Assembly: GCA_030631875.1 (NCBI GenBank)
Contig: DAOVKH010000121.1
Coordinates: 1 to 5,666, forward strand
DNA: 5,666 nt
Source of the DNA: Deltaproteobacteria bacterium
GTDB taxonomy: Bacteria; Desulfobacterota; GWC2-55-46; DRQE01
Reading direction: 5' to 3'
The position numbers and the translations under genes are program-made. The number at the start of each line of letters is the position of its first letter. Position 1 is the stretch's first letter. Of this stretch, positions 1 to 4,322 are shown piece by piece. The notes below the pieces were generated by a model that saw only the letters and a list, made by a program, of their open reading frames with translations, was not told where the DNA came from and ran no database searches.

Positions 1-2
1 AT

Positions 3-485
3 AGGGTCGAGGACGCTCTGCACGCAACGCGCGCGGCCGTAGAGGAAGGTGTCGTACCCGGAGGCGGCGTAACGTACCTCCGTATGGTAGATGCCGTCAG
101 TAAGCTAAAGCTCAAGGGCGACCAGCAATTCGGCATTAATATCGTAAAGCGCGCTCTCGAAGAGCCGATTCGCCAGATAGTTTCTAATGCCGGAGGCGAG
201 GGCAGTATCGTCGTCGATAAGGTACGCTCCAATTCGGGAGGCTACGGCTACAACGCGGCAACCGATAAGTACGAAGACCTCGTAAAGGCCGGCGTCATAG
301 ACCCGTCGAAGGTATCGAGGATTGCGCTTCAGAATGCGTCATCCATAGCAGGATTGATGCTCACAACCGAGGCTATGATAGCCGACAAGCCTAAGGAAGA
401 TGACGCAGCAGGCGGCGGCGGTATGCCAGATATGGGTGGCATGGGCGGCATGGGCGGAATGGGTGGCATGGGCGGCATGATGTAA
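3..485 (+). CDS. groEL: Chaperonin GroEL, C-terminal part (5' end cut by window)
   Basis: This is the C-terminal 160 residues of the Hsp60 chaperonin, the 14-subunit ATP-driven folding machine that works with GroES in the cytoplasm. The reading frame is open from base 3, so the gene starts outside the window. The first codons read R-V-E-D-A-L-H, in which the Asp corresponds to the catalytic Asp398 of E. coli GroEL. V-P-G-G-G-V follows, the glycine triplet near the nucleotide. Further on, A-G-V-I-D-P carries the equivalent of the ATP-contacting Asp495, and A-L-Q-N-A-S-S-I-A-G is the usual equatorial-domain helix. The protein ends in a G-G-M repeat tail, the flexible tail that projects into the folding chamber. 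A strong intrinsic terminator follows 40 bp after the stop, so groEL is the last gene of its transcript. The identification is certain; only the missing N-terminal roughly 390 residues cannot be judged. Confidence 0.98.
   Translation, partial: RVEDALHATRAAVEEGVVPGGGVTYLRMVDAVSKLKLKGDQQFGINIVKRALEEPIRQIVSNAGGEGSIVVDKVRSNSGGYGYNAATDKYEDLVKAGVIDPSKVSRIALQNASSIAGLMLTTEAMIADKPKEDDAAGGGGMPDMGGMGGMGGMGGMGGMM
435..479 (+). repeat. Five 9-bp tandem repeats encoding the GroEL Gly-Gly-Met tail
   Basis: Five in-frame copies of a 9-bp unit (GGN GGN ATG) encode (Gly-Gly-Met)x5 just before the final Met and the TAA. The third bases of the glycine codons vary between copies (ggt, ggc, gga). The repeat is therefore held by selection on the protein and is not a fresh expansion. 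Such GGM tails are a usual GroEL feature. Confidence 0.95.
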
Positions 486-524
486 GCTCTGCTTCACTCA
501 GAAGTAGGTAGTATGTTATAGTTG

Positions 525-567
525 GGCGGTACTTTCGTGCAGGGTGCATGGAAGTGCCGCCTTTTTT
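525..567 (+). terminator. Strong rho-independent terminator of groEL
   Basis: A near-perfect hairpin can be paired by eye: bases 525-541 pair with 545-561, giving 17 base pairs including three G-T(U) wobbles, around the 3-base loop GGG (542-544). Six T residues (562-567) follow directly. This is the textbook form of an intrinsic terminator and lies 40 bp after the groEL stop. The ATG at 548 sits within the descending arm, which argues against it as the start of nth. Confidence 0.92.
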
Positions 568-586
568 ATGTAAAGGATTCAATGTA

Positions 587-1243
587 ATGACCGATAAAGA
601 TCTGCCTGCTGTATTTAAAGTACTTCGCTCGGAGTTCAAACGATTTAAGATCCCTGCCGTTACGGTCGTAAGTGTTTCTACGCGCGATCCGTATATGGTA
701 TTGGTCTCGTGTATAATAAGCCTTCGCACAAAGGACGAGGTTACGGCCGACGCCTCACGGCGTTTATTTGAAAGAGCAAAGACGGTCGAGGCGATGGTCG
801 AACTGAGTGAAGCTAAGATCGCGGAGCTGATATATCCCGCAGGCTTCTATAAGACAAAGTCCAAGACCATACTCGAAGCGTCGAAGGTAATACTGAAGGA
901 TTACGACGGTATTGTACCTAATGACGTAGACGAGCTTACAAAGCTCAAAGGGGTAGGCAGAAAGACCGCCAATCTCGTCGTTACGCTTGGCTACGGTAAG
1001 CCCGGTATATGCGTCGATACACACGTCCATAGGATAACCAACCACTGGGGCTACGTTAATACGCCTACGCCGGACAAGACCGAAGTAGCACTTCGAGAGA
1101 AACTGCCGAAGAAGTACTGGATACCCATAAACGACCTGCTCGTCGCATACGGGCAGAACTTATGCAAGCCCGTAAGTCCGTTCTGCTCGGAGTGTAAGAT
1201 ATATGAGTACTGCGAGAGAGTTGGGGTTGGGCGTAGCCGGTAA
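587..1243 (+). CDS. nth: Endonuclease III (DNA glycosylase/AP lyase, [4Fe-4S])
   Basis: This base-excision repair enzyme removes oxidised pyrimidines and cuts the abasic site by beta-elimination. With the start at 587 it has 218 residues, close to E. coli Nth. The helix-hairpin-helix reads L-K-G-V-G-R-K at 120-126, where Lys126 is the catalytic lysine (E. coli Lys120). Asp144 in V-D-T-H-V-H-R is the catalytic aspartate (Asp138). The C-terminal iron-sulfur loop is Cys193-x6-Cys200-x2-Cys203-x5-Cys209, the exact family spacing. Near residues 45-50, S-L-R-T-K-D replaces the S-A-Q-A-T-D of E. coli; from memory this variant occurs in archaeal and deltaproteobacterial relatives. I chose ATG 587 because AAAGGA lies 9 bases upstream (572-577). 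The in-frame ATG at 548 would add 13 non-conserved residues and falls inside the groEL terminator. No clear promoter is visible, so expression may depend on read-through or on a promoter overlapping the terminator. Confidence 0.95.
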   Translation: MTDKDLPAVFKVLRSEFKRFKIPAVTVVSVSTRDPYMVLVSCIISLRTKDEVTADASRRLFERAKTVEAMVELSEAKIAELIYPAGFYKTKSKTILEASKVILKDYDGIVPNDVDELTKLKGVGRKTANLVVTLGYGKPGICVDTHVHRITNHWGYVNTPTPDKTEVALREKLPKKYWIPINDLLVAYGQNLCKPVSPFCSECKIYEYCERVGVGRSR

Positions 1244-1285
1244 GGGTTCTCCGAGTTCTAACCACCTAAAACCATTACAAAAACA

Positions 1286-1313
1286 TAGACAAGCAGGTCT
1301 TTTTCTGTATAAT
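1286..1313 (+). promoter_or_regulatory. Sigma70-type promoter for the Cys-rich gene
   Basis: A -35-like TAGACA (1286-1291, five of six matches to TTGACA) is separated by 16 bases from a perfect -10 TATAAT (1308-1313), directly preceded by TG. Transcription would start near 1320 and give a leader of about 50 bases before the ATG at 1370. It is the best promoter match I could find in the window. It is supported by its intergenic position and the dyad overlapping the -10 box. Confidence 0.7.
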
Positions 1314-1334
1314 GGTTAGTTAAGCAACCATTAT
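1309..1334. promoter_or_regulatory. Candidate operator: 9+9 bp dyad over the -10 and start site, with an extra upstream half-site
   Basis: The arms ATAATGGTT (1309-1317) and AACCATTAT (1326-1334) are perfect inverted copies separated by 8 bases. The dyad covers the -10 box and the predicted transcription start, where a bound repressor would block RNA polymerase. A third copy of the half-site, AACCATTA, lies at 1270-1277, upstream of the -35. It is inverted relative to 1310-1317, so the middle copy could pair with either neighbour in DNA or RNA. What is visible is the symmetry; repressor binding is inferred. It could instead act as an RNA hairpin at the very 5' end of the transcript. No regulator gene for it is recognisable in the window. 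Confidence 0.5.
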
Positions 1335-1369
1335 CTTTAATGATTCCTTTGAGAGGTTTTTGAAATATA

Positions 1370-1792
1370 ATGAAGACTAAGAATATTAAGATGACTAAGA
1401 GAGAATCTCTGGAGATTGTCGTATCGCTCTGGAGGTGGATTGAGCGCAATCCATTAGGCCGTAAGAAGGAGTGGCCGGGTTGGGAAAAACTCCTGATGGA
1501 GCCCGACGACCCTTACTGTGCCTGTTGTTTTTATGTCGATTACCGAGACGAGGTCAATAAGTTCGGAGCCGATTGTATCCCGGATTGCCCGATGATAGGT
1601 TTTTGGTGGGGCTTTACGAGAGACCCCGTAGACTTTGACGACGGACCGTGCCTTACAAAGGGCTCTCCCTTTACGCTCTGGCGGAAGGCCAAGCGTGAGG
1701 GTGATGAAAAGACCGCCAAGCGATGCGCCGGTACGATTCGCCGAGGAGCCGAGAAAGCACTCAAAGAGCTTAAAGAAAAGCAGGGCAAGTAA
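1370..1792 (+). CDS. Cysteine-rich small hypothetical protein, possibly zinc-binding and phage-related
   Basis: I do not recognise a named family. The 140-residue product has a basic N-terminus and a Trp-rich stretch (21-38). A cysteine cluster follows: Cys50-x-Cys52-Cys53, Cys69-x3-Cys73 (C-I-P-D-C-P) and Cys94, then S-P-F-T-L-W-R-K-A. The C-terminal 35 residues are a highly charged Lys/Arg/Glu helix containing Cys119. The order C-x-C ... C-x-x-x-C-P ... C ... S-P-[FY]-x-x-W resembles small cysteine-rich proteins common in phage and prophage genomes that likely bind a metal. This resemblance is from memory and not from a search. There is no signal peptide or membrane segment, so it is probably cytoplasmic. 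GAGAGG (1351-1356) is a ribosome site, though 13 bases from the ATG; Met8 (1391) is a weaker alternative start. It has its own promoter and dyad upstream and is not tightly linked to nth. Confidence 0.75.
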   Translation: MKTKNIKMTKRESLEIVVSLWRWIERNPLGRKKEWPGWEKLLMEPDDPYCACCFYVDYRDEVNKFGADCIPDCPMIGFWWGFTRDPVDFDDGPCLTKGSPFTLWRKAKREGDEKTAKRCAGTIRRGAEKALKELKEKQGK

Positions 1793-1841
1793 AACCGTGC
1801 TTATTTATAAGAAGTATTAATTGTAAGATAAGGTGTTGATG

Positions 1842-2450
1842 ATGCGTAGAGAAGAAGAGGGTTTTACACTCATCGAGGTTATCATAGCACTTGCTATAGC
1901 GTCAGTTCTTACGGCCGCTATAGTGCTCATATATGGTAGTTTTCATAAAGAGACTTCATGTGTGGAGCTGAAGCTCAATGCCCAGCAGCGCGCGCGAGTT
2001 GCCATGAGCATCATGCACGACGATATACTCCAGATAGGTGCTAACGTGCCGGATAGTGCTAATCCGATAGAGCCGGGCATGAGTAGTTCGGCAGTAACTC
2101 TGCGATATCGTGACCCTGTGAGCGACGAGCGAGTGAAGGTCTCTTATAGGCTAAGCGGTAATTTGCTTGAGCGTGAGTACTGTAACGTGGCAATATCCTT
2201 TGACGACGGCTCATGGAATGTCTGCAAGACACCTACTACTTACGAAACACTCGTCGGCGATATTGCTTCAATTAATATAGAGTACCTCGATGCCGATGGG
2301 CTTACTACGGGAGATGAAGAAAAGGTTCGTTTTATAAATCTCTATATAGAGGCTCTTTCGAGCGTTGATTGCGTAAGGCAGGATGCCTCGAATAGGGTGA
2401 AGCTTGAGACGCGCATTCGCCTTAGAAATTTTCCGTTAATATTTATTTAG
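1842..2450 (+). CDS. Prepilin-type N-methylation protein, PilW/GspJ-like minor pilin or pseudopilin
   Basis: The N-terminus is a classic type IV prepilin signal. A short charged leader ending in Gly7 is followed by F-T-L-I-E-V, with the conserved Glu at position 5 of the mature protein, and then a hydrophobic helix to about residue 31. Prepilin peptidase would cut after Gly7 and methylate Phe8. The rest (to residue 202) is a globular periplasmic domain. Its S-Y-R-L-S-G-N-L-L-E-R and later I-N-I-E-Y-L-D-A-D-G recall PilW-type minor pilins. Cys40, 114, 128 and 177 are present, and 114/128 could form a disulfide. ATG 1842 is preferred: ATAAGG ends 8 bases upstream, and the in-frame GTG (1833) overlaps that Shine-Dalgarno sequence. 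ATG 1839 is equally possible. No other pilus or secretion gene is nearby, so it is an orphan minor pilin or pseudopilin whose machinery must be encoded elsewhere. Confidence 0.88.
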   Translation: MRREEEGFTLIEVIIALAIASVLTAAIVLIYGSFHKETSCVELKLNAQQRARVAMSIMHDDILQIGANVPDSANPIEPGMSSSAVTLRYRDPVSDERVKVSYRLSGNLLEREYCNVAISFDDGSWNVCKTPTTYETLVGDIASINIEYLDADGLTTGDEEKVRFINLYIEALSSVDCVRQDASNRVKLETRIRLRNFPLIFI

Positions 2451-2462
2451 CCGGTATATTCG

Positions 2463-2485
2463 CAAGGTAGCCCTTGAGTTTATTT
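2463..2485 (+). terminator. Weak candidate terminator after the pilin-like gene
   Basis: CAAGG (2463-2467) pairs with CCTTG (2472-2476) around a 4-base loop. A T-rich run (TTTATTT, 2479-2485) begins two bases later. The stem has only five pairs and the T tract is interrupted, so it may be weak or fortuitous. Its place 12 bases after the pilin stop and before the selenoprotein gene is suitable. I see no convincing promoter between here and 2552. Confidence 0.35.
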
Positions 2486-2551
2486 GTCTCTAATGGTAGT
2501 ATTTGGAATTAAAGATGGTATTTTAAGAATGAAGAGGGAGGCATAGACGTT

Positions 2552-2863
2552 ATGTCATCATGTAAAGATGGACCGTGCAGTGGCGGTAATGACGAGTCCG
2601 GTAAGATTCAAGGCGACCGCGTATTCGAAGATAAAGACAAGGTCTTAATCTTCGGCAAAGATACGTGACCATACACGACGGCGGCCCGTGAGGATTACGC
2701 CAAGAGAGATTACGATATCCAGTACGTAGACGTACTCAATGACGAAGCGGCGATGGCTAAGATGGTAGCGTTTAGCGGATCAAGAGATGTTCCCGTTATA
2801 GTCGAGTATACGGATAACGGTGCTGAGGTTACGACAGGCTTTGGCGGTACGTGAGGCGTCTAA
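2552..2863 (+). CDS. Glutaredoxin-like selenoprotein with two in-frame TGA (Sec39 and Sec101)
   Basis: Read with TGA as selenocysteine, this is a 103-residue thioredoxin/glutaredoxin-fold protein. The TGA codons are at 2666-2668 (Sec39) and 2852-2854 (Sec101); TAA at 2861 is the true stop. The order of parts is: an N-terminal extension with Cys4 and Cys9 (S-S-C-K-D-G-P-C); strand V-L-I-F-G-K-D-T; active site U39-P-Y-T, as in glutaredoxin C-P-Y-T; helix to about 53; strand I-Q-Y-V-D-V (56-61); a helix; the cis-proline segment D-V-P-V-I-V (79-84, Pro81); a last strand; and F-G-G-T-U101-G-V-stop. Glutaredoxin features continue in one frame through the first TGA, so it is not a nonsense end. A U-x-x-stop tail matches what I recall being called the Uxx-star glutaredoxin-like (seleno)protein family, of unknown substrate. 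GGGAGG (2536-2541) lies 10 bases before the ATG. Probable role: cytoplasmic thiol/selenol oxidoreductase. It needs SelA/B/D and tRNA-Sec, which are not in the window. ndk follows 80 bp later. Confidence 0.88.
2669..2701 (+). promoter_or_regulatory. Candidate bacterial SECIS for Sec39
   Basis: A SECIS hairpin read by SelB must lie just after the TGA at 2666. The best fit I can draw pairs GGCG (2680-2683) with CGCC (2698-2701). After an internal loop, CC (2686-2687) pairs with GG (2692-2693) and closes the loop GTGA (2688-2691). The loop opens with G-T (GU in RNA) 19 bases after the TGA, within the usual bacterial range. A competing hairpin, CACG (2674-2677) with CGTG (2687-2690), is stronger but puts its loop nearer to the TGA. 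The choice cannot be made by eye. Confidence 0.45.
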
Positions 2864-2872
2864 CCCACAGAC

Positions 2873-2893
2873 AAGACCGCGGTTCGCGGCCTT
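2873..2893 (+). promoter_or_regulatory. Probable bacterial SECIS for Sec101, in the 3' untranslated region
   Basis: AAG (2873-2875) pairs with CTT (2891-2893). After one A/C mismatch, CCGCG (2877-2881) pairs with CGCGG (2885-2889) around the loop GTT (2882-2884). The loop begins with G-T and starts 27 bases after the TGA at 2852-2854. This agrees with the bacterial SECIS pattern of a small loop with an early G placed about 16-37 bases downstream. The hairpin lies beyond the TAA, so no protein constraint explains it. It has no following T tract, so it is unlikely to be a terminator. Confidence 0.68.
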
Positions 2894-2943
2894 AAAGAGA
2901 AGACACAAAAAAACAAAGAAAATAACAGGAGATATAAAAGCTA

Positions 2944-3366
2944 ATGGAGAGAACACTATCTATAGTAAAGCCCGATGGAGTAAAGAAGGACGTTATAGGA
3001 GAAGTACTGAAGAGATTTGAAGGAGCCGGGCTTCGCATAGTCGCACTTAAGATGGCTCAGCTGACACGCGAAGAGGCCGAGGGCTTCTACGCCGTACATA
3101 AAGAGAGACCCTTCTTTTCGAGCCTCGTTGACTTCATGGTATCGGGGCCTATAGTGCCGATGATAATAGAGGGTGAGGGTGCTATAAAGAAGGTACGCGA
3201 CCTTATGGGTGCCACTAACCCTGCCGACGCAGAAGAGGGTACGATACGTAAAGACTTCGCTGACTCCATAGAGGCCAACGTAGTGCATGGCTCGGACGCA
3301 TCCGAGACGGCCGCATTTGAGACATCTTACTTCTTTAGCGCGTTCGAAAAGTTCGAAGGACGTTAA
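2944..3366 (+). CDS. ndk: Nucleoside diphosphate kinase
   Basis: This enzyme moves the gamma phosphate of ATP to other (d)NDPs through a phosphohistidine, keeping the NTP and dNTP pools balanced. The 140-residue length is typical. All the family's active-site residues are present with a constant offset of three from the human enzyme: Lys9, Tyr49, Phe57, Arg85, Thr91, Arg102 and Asn112. The catalytic His115 sits in N-V-V-H-G-S-D, with Ser117 after it. The N-terminal E-R-T-L-S-I-V-K-P-D-G is the standard first strand. AGGAG (2927-2931) precedes the ATG by 12 bases. The gene starts 80 bp after the selenoprotein stop, with the SECIS hairpin and an A-rich stretch between. The globin/PsiE gene starts 23 bp after its stop, so they are probably co-transcribed. 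Nothing about it is unusual. Confidence 0.97.
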   Translation: MERTLSIVKPDGVKKDVIGEVLKRFEGAGLRIVALKMAQLTREEAEGFYAVHKERPFFSSLVDFMVSGPIVPMIIEGEGAIKKVRDLMGATNPADAEEGTIRKDFADSIEANVVHGSDASETAAFETSYFFSAFEKFEGR

Positions 3367-3389
3367 GAGAAAGACTTAGGTAGTATTAT

Positions 3390-4277
3390 ATGAGAGAGAT
3401 GGAAAAAATAAAGGCGCACTACAACTTCACGATGAGTGACGCCGATAACCTTAAGGGGCTACTATCCATAGTCGGCCCTTACAGGCAGGAGTTTGTCGAG
3501 GGCTTCTATAATTACGTGAAGAACTTCGATCAGGCTGATAAGTTTCTAAAGGACGAGACCGTAATACGCGACCATCAGGAGGCAATAGGGATTTGGTTTA
3601 CGCACCTATTTAGCGGTAATTACGGTTACGATTACTTTAAGGAGCTTGAGCGCGTGGGTATGGCGCACGTCAAGATTAAGCTCTCGGCGCACTACGTTAA
3701 CGCCTCGATGCACTTTGTTAAGTCCTTTTTGATGGAGGTGTTGCGAAAGGAGATTGAAGACGATCAGGAGCGTCCCTACCTGATGCGTTCTCTCGATAAG
3801 ATACTCGACATAAACTTGGACGTCTTCACCAGCTCCTACATAGCAGAAGAAAAGAAGGAGGTATTTCTATCGCATAAGTTAGAGAACTTCCTCATAGAAT
3901 TTTCAAAGCGTTTCACCTACGGCCTTAACCTTATATTGGTGCTCGGACTCGTCGGCATGGGGCTGATGGTGATGGTACTCATTGGCTATGACATTACCCA
4001 TATTCTTGACGGTAATATAGAGAAGGGTTTACTTGCCACACTGGGAAGTTTGCTCATGCTATGGGTCGTAATCGAGCTTATGGACACAGAGATTGATCAC
4101 CTGCGCGGCGGTAAGTTTGCCATTAAGGTCTTTGTGAGTGTAGCGCTCGTGGCCGTAATAAGAAAGATACTCGTAACTACACTCTCGGCCGAGGCCGTCG
4201 AGGCTCAGCTGTCTTTGATAGCGGCCGTCGCCGTACTGGGTGCCGTCTACTGGCTGATAGCCAGAGTAGATAAGTAA
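3390..4277 (+). CDS. Protoglobin-type haem domain fused to a PsiE-like four-helix membrane domain
   Basis: The 295-residue protein has two parts. Residues about 5-165 look like the sensor globin (protoglobin) of globin-coupled sensors, with E-A-I-G-I-W-F-T-H-L-F, Y-D-Y-F-K-E-L-E-R-V-G-M-A-H and L-S-A-H-Y-V-N-A-S-M. His93 in the second motif is the expected proximal haem ligand. Residues about 170-295 hold four hydrophobic helices (near 178-200, 213-232, 244-264, 274-291). E-L-M-D-T-E-I-D-H (229-237) and the later F-V-S-V-A-L-V-A-V-I-R-K match the PsiE (phosphate-starvation-inducible E) pattern as I recall it. The basic H-L-R-G-G-K loop and R-V-D-K tail suggest both ends are cytoplasmic, with the globin inside the cell. 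The likely role is sensing O2, NO or CO, or redox state, through haem and passing it to a membrane module; the output is unknown because PsiE function is unclear. TTAGG ends 9 bases before ATG 3390; Met4 (3399) is an alternative start. Confidence 0.82.
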   Translation: MREMEKIKAHYNFTMSDADNLKGLLSIVGPYRQEFVEGFYNYVKNFDQADKFLKDETVIRDHQEAIGIWFTHLFSGNYGYDYFKELERVGMAHVKIKLSAHYVNASMHFVKSFLMEVLRKEIEDDQERPYLMRSLDKILDINLDVFTSSYIAEEKKEVFLSHKLENFLIEFSKRFTYGLNLILVLGLVGMGLMVMVLIGYDITHILDGNIEKGLLATLGSLLMLWVVIELMDTEIDHLRGGKFAIKVFVSVALVAVIRKILVTTLSAEAVEAQLSLIAAVAVLGAVYWLIARVDK

Positions 4278-4322
4278 AGAGACAGCACTTCTACGTTCAA
4301 TCTAAGAATTAATCTTCCAATT

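Noticed and set aside
391..1265. Minus-strand open frames opposite groEL and nth
   Set aside because: They mirror strongly supported + strand genes and their products show no domain or ribosome site.
1287..1304. AGAC ... GTCT hairpin with a T run as a terminator for nth
   Set aside because: The stem has only four pairs and it coincides with the promoter's -35 and spacer; too weak to report.
1540..1820. Extra frames (minus 1540-1788 and plus 1635-1820) over the Cys-rich gene
   Set aside because: Both are shadows of the 1370-1792 gene, which has the promoter, the ribosome site and a patterned Cys layout.
2484..2530. Promoter for the selenoprotein gene (TTGGAA with AAGAAT, or TTGTCT with AATTAA)
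   Set aside because: Each pair matches the consensus poorly in an A/T-rich stretch where such matches are expected by chance.
2552..2863. TGA codons as inactivating mutations (pseudogene) or sequencing errors
   Set aside because: Both fall exactly where a glutaredoxin-like family uses Cys or Sec: the active site and a U-x-x-stop tail. The rest of the frame is intact, and a SECIS-like hairpin follows the second. Two random errors would not do this.
2820..3020. Open frame on the + strand between the selenoprotein and ndk
   Set aside because: It overlaps the selenoprotein end, the SECIS and the start of ndk in another frame. Its product is a low-complexity basic peptide with no recognisable domain or ribosome site.
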